Below, piece after piece: positions 1-5,024 of a DNA stretch of 5,024 nt (positions within the stretch are counted from its first letter, which is position 1; every line of letters begins with the position of its first letter). The DNA lies in the NCBI GenBank assembly GCA_017547975.1, contig JAFYNU010000461.1, positions 1 to 5,024 on the forward strand, given 5' to 3'. Source of the stretch: Clostridia bacterium (lineage in GTDB: Bacteria; Bacillota; Clostridia; Oscillospirales; QAMX01). The position numbers and the translations under genes were made by a program. Under the pieces are notes generated by a model, which searched no databases, was not told the origin of the DNA, and was given only the letters and a program-made list of their open reading frames with translations.

Positions 1-1264
1 ACCCCCCAAGGAGGGTTCCCCACAGTCCCATTTTCGGCGTCAAATACCACATCATGCCAAGGTGTAAGCATCCGCCAAGTAAATTGAATACCATTGCCGC
101 CTTTTGCCGTCCATACCCCACCAGGATTCCGGATGTCACCGATTGGAAAGCCGCAAATACAGCACTGGCTCCCAGAACGAGAAGAAGCCCTTCCTTCAAA
201 GCATGGCCGAATACCCGTTCCATAATATAGATTCCCGGCGGGACCAGCGAAAAGCACATAGGAATGGCAAACAACCCCGCCATTTCCAACGCCTTAACGC
301 TTTTCCTTTCCGCATCCTCATAGTTTCCCAGGGCATCGCTCCCGGTGATCTTTGGTCCCACCGCGGAGGATATAGGTCCAATCAGAGTCAGTGGCAGATA
401 CATCAATGGCACCGCCATTGCATTGATTACCCCCAGGGCGGCCACCGCATCCATCTGCCCCAGGCCGTATAGTATCAAGCGTTTTGGCAAGGTTACCGTA
501 ATCACCGCCCCTATCAAATTTCCCGCTACTGCTGACAGGGACACCGGCAACGCTATCTTAACCATGGACCTTCCAATATGATTTCTTTCACTTTTTTCAC
601 CCTTCGGAAAGGCCCGGTAAACCTTTTCCAGGGAATGGGTCATATAAAACGAGCTGAAGACCTCGCTGATGGTCATACCCAGTATGATACACTCTGCCGC
701 CTTTTCGGGTGTTTTCGGTGCCGCCCCCCACAAAATAGTCCCGACAGCCATCATCCGAAGTCCTTGTTCCACCAATTCCGAAATAACGGGATACCGTACC
801 TCTCGCAATCCATAACAAGCATTTTTGCAAAGGTTTTCAAAGCCCGTCAAAAAGATACACGGCAGAAAAAGAATCATTGCTCTTTTGGCACGGATTTCCC
901 CAAGAACGATTCCGGCAATATCGTTTTGAAAGCAAAGAAACAACACGGCCATCAGCAAAAACAATCCCACAAATAAGACAACGCCGGCACGAAAGATACG
1001 GGGCAAGGCTTCATAGTTTCCCATTGCGGCCTCTTCGGCAGAAAGATGATTTACCGCCATACAGATACCTGACAGGGCCACCGATACAATCAGACTATAC
1101 ACCGGGGAAGTTAAGGTATACATCCCCAGCCCCTCCGCCCCCGCAAGGCGGCTTTGCAACATGCGATAACAAAACCCCATTCCTTGCAGCAATATGCCGC
1201 TGATGGTCAGGATGGACGCCTGGTAAAGCACCGAATAACGGCTGATCGATTTATACCACCGCAC
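1..1264 (-). CDS. SpoVB-like oligosaccharide/lipid-linked precursor flippase (MOP superfamily), 3' end outside the window
   Basis: The minus-strand frame is open for 421 codons from GTG 1264 to the window edge. It encodes a polytopic membrane protein of alternating hydrophobic helices and short charged loops. The N-terminus has the SpoVB/Wzx-type pattern: a helix at about 11-30, then SRLAGAEGLGMY (38-49) and SAEEAAMGNYE (75-85). The cytoplasmic loop YGLREVRYPVISELVEQGLR (151-170) matches the G-x-x-x-x-P-x-x-SQ-x-x-EQ-x-x-R signature of SpoVB relatives. A second GNYEDAERK loop at 313-321 echoes GNYE at 82-85, as expected from the two pseudo-symmetric halves of the MOP fold. F372-G384 resembles the SpoVB 'QxVTxGILxGxG' region. 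Family members flip lipid-linked glycans or peptidoglycan precursors across the cytoplasmic membrane; SpoVB itself serves spore cortex formation. Full-length relatives are roughly 500-550 residues, so about 100 are missing. The substrate cannot be assigned: Clostridia carry several such paralogues, and not all are sporulation genes. Confidence 0.88.
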   Translation of the reverse strand, partial: MRWYKSISRYSVLYQASILTISGILLQGMGFCYRMLQSRLAGAEGLGMYTLTSPVYSLIVSVALSGICMAVNHLSAEEAAMGNYEALPRIFRAGVVLFVGLFLLMAVLFLCFQNDIAGIVLGEIRAKRAMILFLPCIFLTGFENLCKNACYGLREVRYPVISELVEQGLRMMAVGTILWGAAPKTPEKAAECIILGMTISEVFSSFYMTHSLEKVYRAFPKGEKSERNHIGRSMVKIALPVSLSAVAGNLIGAVITVTLPKRLILYGLGQMDAVAALGVINAMAVPLMYLPLTLIGPISSAVGPKITGSDALGNYEDAERKSVKALEMAGLFAIPMCFSLVPPGIYIMERVFGHALKEGLLLVLGASAVFAAFQSVTSGILVGYGRQKAAMVFNLLGGCLHLGMMWYLTPKMGLWGTLLGG

Positions 1265-1268
1265 GTAA

Positions 1269-1277
1269 TCACCCCCT
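1269..1277 (-). promoter_or_regulatory. Ribosome binding site that fixes the GTG start of the flippase gene
   Basis: On the minus strand AGGGGGTGA lies four bases before GTG 1264. With the following base it matches the extended anti-16S sequence AGGAGGTGAT at nine of ten positions. The frame upstream of this GTG reaches a TGA stop 13 codons back, with no ATG, GTG or TTG in between, so GTG 1264 is the only sensible start. I see no convincing -35/-10 pair for this gene in 1278-1420. Confidence 0.85.
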
Positions 1278-1375
1278 GGCTTCTTCCATTCTACGATTTG
1301 TCACATCGATTTATGCGTTCTCATCCCAAAGGCATAACCGAATGCGTAAGTTTTTCACGATTTTCCTTTTCCCCC

Positions 1376-1404
1376 TTGATTCCTCCGCAAAAATGTGATA
1401 TAGT
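1376..1404 (+). promoter_or_regulatory. SigA-type extended -10 promoter of the lipoprotein gene
   Basis: TTGATT (1376-1381, four of six to TTGACA) is followed after exactly 17 bases by TATAGT (1399-1404, five of six to TATAAT), which is preceded by TGA giving an extended -10. Transcription would begin near 1411 and leave a leader of about 59 bases before ATG 1470. The remainder of the 1265-1469 intergenic region holds no other gene that I can support. Confidence 0.75.
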
Positions 1405-1416
1405 TATTTTATCAAA

Positions 1417-1445
1417 AAGAAAGGCCTCATTAACGGTCTTTTCTT
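1417..1445 (+). other. Leader hairpin in the 5' UTR of the lipoprotein mRNA
   Basis: GAAAGGCC (1419-1426) pairs with GGTCTTTTC (1435-1443), with one bulged T and one G-T pair, around the eight-base loop TCATTAAC; two flanking A-T pairs extend the stem. It starts a few bases from the predicted transcript 5' end. A run of six T (1451-1456) follows five bases later, just before the Shine-Dalgarno. It could be a 5' mRNA-stabilising stem, or a weak attenuator. The stem is only moderately stable, so a function is an inference. Confidence 0.4.
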
Positions 1446-1456
1446 CATTATTTTTT

Positions 1457-1462
1457 GGGAGG
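1457..1462 (+). promoter_or_regulatory. Ribosome binding site choosing ATG 1470
   Basis: GGGAGG ends seven bases before ATG 1470. An in-frame TTG at 1455 would overlap this site and lacks its own, so it is rejected as the start. Starting at ATG 1470 also gives a clean signal peptide beginning MRK. Confidence 0.85.
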
Positions 1463-1469
1463 TTTTCCT

Positions 1470-2009
1470 ATGCGTAAGTCTATCACCGCACTTACCCTCG
1501 TTATTTTGATGATGGTCGCTTTGTTCTCTTCCTGCGTTGGTACCACCCCTGACGTAGCTGCCCAGCAGGCCATTCTCACCCTGGACGAAGTTGATTGGTC
1601 CATCGAACTGGAAGGCGTTGAAGCCACTTCCTACACCCAGGCTGAAGCCGAAGCCCATGCCATCGACAAGATCATCGTCAGCATGGTTATCTCTGTCGAA
1701 GACTCCAATATGGCCAGCGCCCGTAAGAGCTTCCTTGCCGAAGGCATCACCTTTGCCGAATTCCTGGCCGACATCGGTGCTACTTCTGCCAACAAGGTCA
1801 CCTTCTACGGCACCGACCTTTACGAAGCCGAAGTCAGCTACACCATGACCGCTGAAGATATGGAAAGCGAAGACGTTCGTCTCTGCTGGATCATGAACAA
1901 GACCGAAGTTCTCCCCGATACCAAGACCTACGTTGGTATCCTCTGCAGCTCCAGCTACAATATGGAATTCCCCAGCTGCTGCTCGGTCAACAAGATCGTT
2001 GTCGAATAA
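1470..2009 (+). CDS. Secreted lipoprotein with a putative molybdopterin-binding-fold (SUOX-like) domain lacking the Mo-ligand Cys
   Basis: The 179-residue product starts MRK, has a hydrophobic segment (5-19) and then LFSSC, with Cys22 as the probable lipidation site. The -3 position is Phe rather than the usual Leu, so the lipobox is slightly atypical. The mature part is acidic, with Cys at 139, 159, 170 and 171. Residues 93-179 follow the order seen in the sulfite-oxidase-type molybdopterin domain: ITFAEFLADIGAT, NKVTFYG, a short loop, MTAEDMESEDVRLCW-MN, a loop, and a final strand NKIVVE. The matching family pattern is GvxLxdLLexaGv, xvtfxsxDGY, lxxeDvxLAYxMNGexLP, and xKxIxxIxV. The segment that normally supplies the metal Cys (C-x-GN) appears here as SVEDSN (75-80), so cofactor binding is unlikely. 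This assignment is by eye. The codons are strongly biased: all seven Lys are AAG, all Arg CGT and all Tyr TAC. It has its own promoter and terminator. Confidence 0.85.
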   Translation: MRKSITALTLVILMMVALFSSCVGTTPDVAAQQAILTLDEVDWSIELEGVEATSYTQAEAEAHAIDKIIVSMVISVEDSNMASARKSFLAEGITFAEFLADIGATSANKVTFYGTDLYEAEVSYTMTAEDMESEDVRLCWIMNKTEVLPDTKTYVGILCSSSYNMEFPSCCSVNKIVVE

Positions 2010-2025
2010 TTGATTCAACCAAACA

Positions 2026-2054
2026 AAAAGCCAGAGGTTTTTCCTCTGGCTTTT
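2026..2054. terminator. Bidirectional intrinsic terminator, hairpin 1
   Basis: AAAAGCCAGAGG (2026-2037), loop TTTTT, then CCTCTGGCTTTT (2043-2054) make a perfect 12-bp stem, 16 bases after the lipoprotein stop codon. The stem base is A-rich upstream and T-rich downstream, so it also reads as a terminator for minus-strand transcripts, whose tail is TTTTTGTTT. It therefore serves both convergent units. Confidence 0.9.
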
Positions 2055-2066
2055 CTTCTGCGCAAA

Positions 2067-2100
2067 GACGCCGACGGGCGAACCCGTCGGCGTCGTATTT
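2067..2100. terminator. Second G+C-rich terminator hairpin, UUCG loop on the minus strand
   Basis: GACGCCGACGGG (2067-2078) pairs perfectly over 12 bp with CCCGTCGGCGTC (2083-2094). The loop is CGAA on the plus strand and TTCG (a UUCG tetraloop) on the minus strand. It begins six bases past the SPFH gene's stop codon, so it is probably the first stop signal for that operon, although only CTTTG follows it on the minus strand. On the plus strand ATTTTT follows, backing up hairpin 1. Confidence 0.85.
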
Positions 2101-3435
2101 TTACTGAATATCCGAATCGGTGAAGGGGTCACCGCATTCCGGGCAGAATTTCGGGGGATTTTTGGGATCTGCCGGTTCCCAACCGCACTTATCGCAACGG
2201 TAAAGGGGTTCCTCCGGGGGTTTCTTGGCACCGCATTCGGGGCAGAACTTACCCTTATTCACCGAACCGCAGGCGCAGGTCCAACCGGCCTTTTCTTCCG
2301 GCTTTTTCGCACCGCATTCGGTACAGAACTTTCCGGTACACTTGGCACCGCAAGCCGGGCAAACCCATTCCCCTGCTGCGGGGGCTTCGGGCGCCGCCGG
2401 GGCAGGAGCGGCCGCCTGCTGGGGCTGATTCTGAGCCATTTGGAAGAAGGATTGGGCATTGTTGCCACCGGCATTCATTGCCATTCCCATGCCCATAAAC
2501 CCGGTCATCGCCCCGGCGGAATTCTGGGCAGCGGCCTTCATGGCATCGGCCTGGGCACCCACCAGGGTTGCACCGGCCATACCGGGATCCCGGAGCATGG
2601 CTGTACGCTGTGCCTCCTTGATCATATTGGCATCGTCTTCCGGCAGTGTCAGGGAGGTAATGGCCACGCTGACGATCTTCAGCCCGCGAAGCTCACCCCA
2701 ATCCTTGGAAAGGGAAGCATTCAGGGCGTCCTCCAGCTCCTGGTTGTGGGCAGGAATCTGGTTCGGACGAAGTTCCAGTTCGGAAAGTCTGCCAAAGGAG
2801 GGCTGCAGGGCACTGATAAACTCACTCTTGAGCTGGGTTTCGATTTCACTGCGGCGGAACTGGCTGGTTACGTTGGCGCAGACGTTGGTGTAGAAGAGCA
2901 GAGGATCGGCAATCTTGTAGGAATACAGACCCGAGCAACGGATGGACACGTCGATATCCAGTCCGATTTTGCTGTCAACCACCCGGAAGGGTACGGGAGC
3001 CGGGGTTCCGAATTTGTTTTCCATCAATTCCTTGGTATTGATGTAGTAGACACGTTGATCCTTGCCGGTGTCACCGCCATACGCAAAACGGCGTCCAATG
3101 GCCTTGAAGGTTTCCTTGATGCTTTCCCCAAGCTTTCCTGCAAAAATGCTGGGTTCGGTGGAGCTATCATAGGTGAACTGACCCGGTTCGGCACAAACCT
3201 CCACAACCTTGCCCTGTTCCACAATGAGCATACACTGACCGTCCGCCACGGCGATCCCCGAACCGTTGGAGATTACGTTGTCACTGCCCTTGGTGTTAGA
3301 GGAACGGTCGGTAATGCGTTTGGTACCCTTCACCATCAAAACGTCCTTGGGCAGGGCGTCACAATAAAAATATTCCTTCCACTGGTCAGCCAACACACTG
3401 CCAATGGCTCCGATTCCGGCTTTAATAAGACCCAT
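2101..3435 (-). CDS. SPFH (stomatin/prohibitin-like) protein with three C-terminal zinc ribbons, YdjI-like
   Basis: The product has 444 residues, with an AAAGGAG site eight bases before ATG 3435. Residues 25-270 form the SPFH/Band 7-type region of the YdjI group (often labelled 'virion core protein'): N-terminal EYFYCDALPKDVLMVKG, the strand IGLDIDVSIRCSGLYSYKIADP (157-178), and LKIVSVAITSLTLPED (252-267). A Met/Gly/Ala and then Gln/Ala/Pro-rich linker (about 283-354) leads to three zinc ribbons: C359/C362 with C371/C374, C387/C389 with C398/C401, and C414/C417 with C431/C434. The middle ribbon opens with CxC rather than CxxC, and C366 is an extra Cys. There is no signal peptide or clear transmembrane helix, so it is probably cytoplasmic and peripheral to the membrane. 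In Bacillus subtilis the relative YdjI sits with PspA-type envelope-stress genes; here the partner is an SGNH hydrolase. It is the second gene of that operon. Confidence 0.9.
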   Translation of the reverse strand: MGLIKAGIGAIGSVLADQWKEYFYCDALPKDVLMVKGTKRITDRSSNTKGSDNVISNGSGIAVADGQCMLIVEQGKVVEVCAEPGQFTYDSSTEPSIFAGKLGESIKETFKAIGRRFAYGGDTGKDQRVYYINTKELMENKFGTPAPVPFRVVDSKIGLDIDVSIRCSGLYSYKIADPLLFYTNVCANVTSQFRRSEIETQLKSEFISALQPSFGRLSELELRPNQIPAHNQELEDALNASLSKDWGELRGLKIVSVAITSLTLPEDDANMIKEAQRTAMLRDPGMAGATLVGAQADAMKAAAQNSAGAMTGFMGMGMAMNAGGNNAQSFFQMAQNQPQQAAAPAPAAPEAPAAGEWVCPACGAKCTGKFCTECGAKKPEEKAGWTCACGSVNKGKFCPECGAKKPPEEPLYRCDKCGWEPADPKNPPKFCPECGDPFTDSDIQ

Positions 3436-3455
3436 GGTTTTTTCTCCTTTATTTT

Positions 3456-4103
3456 TTAATATTCAAACTCGCAGGCTTTCAAAAATTCCTTTGCCATCAG
3501 GGTTGCCCCCACCTGGTTGGGATGTACCCGGTCCCAGGCGATATAGCTGGAGTGGCGGATTTTGCAGTAGGCTTCGTACATACCCTGGAAATCCACGAAA
3601 ATCAGGTCGTATTCTTCTGCCAGCTTTTTGCAGATGGCACAGTACTCATCCATTCTGGCCCGCATGGCGTCGGCGGGGTTGGGTTCGATGTAATAGGGAG
3701 TCAGAATGAAGATTCCCTTGACCTTTCCCTTCACCTTTTCGATCATGGCGCGCATGTTGGCCTCGTATGCTTCCGGGGTGGTGTGGGGGTCAGGCATGGC
3801 GGGACAGTCAAACTGACGCCATACGTCGTTGATACCGATGCAGATGGAGACCCAATCGGGAGCCAGGTCTGCCACGTCCCGATCAAACCGATTCAAAAGG
3901 TCCCAGCTGGTGTTTCCGCTGATTCCGGAATTGGTAACCCGGATCATTCTTTCGGGGTACCAGGTGGCAAGCATATTTTCAACCACCCGGACGTAGCTTC
4001 GACCAACGTTATCAAAAAGTCCTTCGCCCACCGGCTGAGCACTGCCCATGTCGGTTACCGAGTCGCCTGCAAAAACAATTCTGTCGCCATTTTCAAAAAT
4101 CAT
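3456..4103 (-). CDS. SGNH/GDSL-family hydrolase (esterase or lipase-like), cytoplasmic
   Basis: The product has 215 residues, the normal length for a single-domain SGNH hydrolase. AAGGAGAG ends seven bases before ATG 4103. All catalytic blocks are visible: block I FAGDSVTDMG with nucleophile Ser15; block II NSGISGNTS with oxyanion Gly63; block III GIND (90-93) with oxyanion Asn92; and block V WDRVHPN with Asp191 and His194. An active ester hydrolase is therefore expected. Relatives starting with a similar FxGDSxTD pattern and 'P-x-G-EG' include lysophospholipase L1-type enzymes and carbohydrate deacetylases, and the substrate cannot be told from the sequence. There is no signal peptide, so the substrate should be intracellular or at the inner membrane face. 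It is the first gene of an operon, 20 bases upstream of the SPFH gene. An ATG at 4110 is out of frame and ends at once. Confidence 0.93.
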   Translation of the reverse strand: MIFENGDRIVFAGDSVTDMGSAQPVGEGLFDNVGRSYVRVVENMLATWYPERMIRVTNSGISGNTSWDLLNRFDRDVADLAPDWVSICIGINDVWRQFDCPAMPDPHTTPEAYEANMRAMIEKVKGKVKGIFILTPYYIEPNPADAMRARMDEYCAICKKLAEEYDLIFVDFQGMYEAYCKIRHSSYIAWDRVHPNQVGATLMAKEFLKACEFEY

Positions 4104-4147
4104 AATCCATCTCTCCTTGGAATCGATTTGGCGTCTACCATATCTTT

Positions 4148-4176
4148 ATTGTGTCACATGCAAAAAGATTTGTCAA
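4148..4176 (-). promoter_or_regulatory. Promoter of the SGNH hydrolase-SPFH operon
   Basis: On the minus strand a perfect TTGACA (4176-4171) is followed after 17 bases by CACAAT (4153-4148), four of six to TATAAT, preceded by TGA as an extended -10. Initiation would fall near 4141, giving a leader of about 38 bases. Confidence 0.7.
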
Positions 4177-4194
4177 GTATTTTTCGTTTTTGGG

Positions 4195-4223
4195 TGGACA
4201 ATCTTCGAGTTTCGTGTTATCAT
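4195..4223 (+). promoter_or_regulatory. Promoter of the permease gene
   Basis: TGGACA (4195-4200, five of six to TTGACA), a 17-base spacer, then TATCAT (4218-4223, five of six) preceded by TGT as an extended -10. The predicted start is near 4230, leaving a leader of about 27 bases. Its -35 lies 18 bases from the -35 of the divergent operon promoter. Confidence 0.75.
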
Positions 4224-4242
4224 ACCGTTTGGAAAATCTGGT

Positions 4243-4247
4243 GGAGG
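4243..4247 (+). promoter_or_regulatory. Ribosome binding site choosing ATG 4257
   Basis: GGAGG lies nine bases before ATG 4257, a workable spacing. The nearer ATG 4250 is only two bases away, is in another frame and stops after nine codons, so ATG 4257 is taken as the permease start. Confidence 0.8.
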
Positions 4248-4256
4248 AAATGAAAT

Positions 4257-5024
4257 ATGCGTGTTTGGAACTGGATTAAGGGGAACGTGGTATTGTGCAT
4301 TGCCCTGCTTGCAGCGGTAGTTACTGCTTGTATCATCCCGCCGGACAAAGAATATCTTGATTACTATGATCTGCGCACCCTGGCCTGTCTCTTTTCGGTG
4401 ATGGCGGTGGTGTGTGCCTTCCAGAATATCCGTTTTTTCTACCTTTTGGCATCCCGAATCGTTCGTATTTTCAAAAACGCCCGGCTTGCGGTACTGGCAC
4501 TGGTTTGGGTCACCCTGGTGGGCAGCATGCTCATTACCAACGATACGGCCCTTCTGACCTTCCTTCCCCTTTCCTATCTGGTACTCCATGCCACCGGGCA
4601 TGATCGTCTGCTTGCCTACACCTTCATTCTGCAAAACGCTGCCGCCAACCTGGGCGGTATGCTGACCCCCTTCGGAAACCCGCAAAACCTTTATCTCTAC
4701 TCCTATTATTCCCTGGAAAGCGGAGATTTCTTCGGCATCATGCTGCTTCCCTTCCTGATTTCGGTGATTTTGATCACCCTATGCTGTTTTTTCATCAAGC
4801 CCACTCCCCTTTCCATTCCCGCCGACTCGGAACCTCTGAACGGTAAGCGGGCTATTCTTTACGGAGCACTCTTCGTGGTTGCCCTCCTGGTGGTAATCCG
4901 GGTACTGCCTTATCCCATCGGACTCGCCATCATCCTCCCGGTTCTTTTGATTTTTGACCGTAACGCACTGAAAAACGTGGATTACGCCCTGCTTCTCACC
5001 TTTGCGGCCTTCTTTACCTTCTCC
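4257..5024 (+). CDS. Ion-transporter-superfamily permease (ArsB/SLC13/citrate-transporter type), 3' end outside the window
   Basis: The frame is open for exactly 256 codons to the window edge. The protein is highly hydrophobic, with segments at about 10-29, 41-60, 76-94, 97-112, 157-180, 197-216, 218-233 and 241 onward. Two signatures identify the superfamily: MLITNDTALLTFLPL (91-105), equivalent to the 'SND-x-A-x-x-x-x-x-P' helix of ArsB-type carriers, and NAAANLGGMLTPFGNPQN (127-144), a re-entrant-loop-type segment with a GNPQN tip. These are integral cytoplasmic-membrane carriers, usually for anions such as dicarboxylates, citrate, sulfate or arsenite, or acting as Na+/H+ exchangers. Full-length members have about 370-450 residues, so roughly a third is missing. 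The substrate is not determined. The gene is transcribed divergently from the hydrolase-SPFH operon, with no regulator gene in view. Confidence 0.87.
   Translation, partial: MRVWNWIKGNVVLCIALLAAVVTACIIPPDKEYLDYYDLRTLACLFSVMAVVCAFQNIRFFYLLASRIVRIFKNARLAVLALVWVTLVGSMLITNDTALLTFLPLSYLVLHATGHDRLLAYTFILQNAAANLGGMLTPFGNPQNLYLYSYYSLESGDFFGIMLLPFLISVILITLCCFFIKPTPLSIPADSEPLNGKRAILYGALFVVALLVVIRVLPYPIGLAIILPVLLIFDRNALKNVDYALLLTFAAFFTFS

Noticed and set aside
104..976. Several plus-strand open frames of 78-132 codons opposite the flippase
   Set aside because: They are rich in Pro, Arg, His and Gln, have no ribosome sites and lie antisense to one continuous 421-codon membrane protein frame.
1311..1337. 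Inverted repeat TTATGC/GCATAA as an operator
   Set aside because: Only six bases per arm with a 15-base gap, not placed on a recognisable promoter; expected by chance in AT-rich intergenic DNA.
1342..1398. An 18-codon frame starting MRKFFTIFLF as a small peptide gene
   Set aside because: It overlaps the -35 and -10 boxes of the lipoprotein promoter, has only a weak AAAGG site and is very short; kept only as a low-interest repeat observation.
1404..2231. A 275-codon minus-strand open frame opposite the lipoprotein gene
   Set aside because: It crosses both terminators and the zinc-ribbon end of the SPFH gene, lacks a ribosome site and reads as low-complexity antisense. The plus-strand gene has promoter, ribosome site, signal peptide and terminator.
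2440..3459. A 339-codon plus-strand open frame opposite the SPFH gene
   Set aside because: It mirrors the codon bias of the real minus-strand gene, which has recognisable SPFH and zinc-ribbon motifs and a good ribosome site; the plus-strand product has no recognisable domain.
3522..4253. A 243-codon plus-strand open frame opposite the SGNH hydrolase
   Set aside because: The minus strand encodes all SGNH catalytic blocks in order; the plus-strand frame is its antisense shadow and runs across the divergent promoter region.
4250..4279. A nine-codon leader peptide overlapping the permease start
   Set aside because: Its ATG is only two bases from the GGAGG site, too close for normal initiation, and the peptide shows no run of regulatory codons.

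Overview
The window looks like a chromosomal segment from a low-to-mid G+C Gram-positive bacterium, most likely an anaerobic Clostridia-type Firmicute. The reasons are strong AGGAGG-like ribosome sites on every gene, SigA-type promoters with extended -10 elements, a SpoVB-type MOP flippase, a YdjI-like SPFH/zinc-ribbon protein and a lipoprotein with a short Gram-positive-style signal peptide. No mobile element, CRISPR array, tRNA or rRNA is visible. The genus cannot be fixed from this sequence.

Layout. (1) 1-1264, minus: the first 421 residues of a SpoVB-like oligosaccharide/lipid-linked precursor flippase, running off the left edge; it starts at a GTG behind a near-perfect Shine-Dalgarno. 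(2) 1265-1469: a divergent intergenic region with a well-formed extended -10 promoter for the next gene and a small leader hairpin. (3) 1470-2009, plus: a 179-residue secreted lipoprotein with strongly optimised codon use. Its C-terminal half resembles the sulfite-oxidase-type molybdopterin fold, but without the usual metal-binding Cys. (4) 2026-2100: two consecutive perfect hairpins forming a bidirectional terminator between convergent genes. (5) 4103-2101, minus: a two-gene operon, an SGNH/GDSL hydrolase followed 20 bases later by an SPFH (stomatin/prohibitin-like) protein ending in three zinc ribbons. (6) 4104-4256: back-to-back promoters. (7) 4257-5024, plus: the first 256 residues of an ion-transporter-superfamily (ArsB/SLC13/citrate-type) permease, running off the right edge.

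The genes have a common cell-envelope flavour (flippase, lipoprotein, SPFH membrane-organising protein, esterase/lipase-fold hydrolase, permease). Only the hydrolase and the SPFH gene are clearly co-transcribed. The most interesting points are that operon and the unusual lipoprotein. I see no convincing new defence or mobile system.
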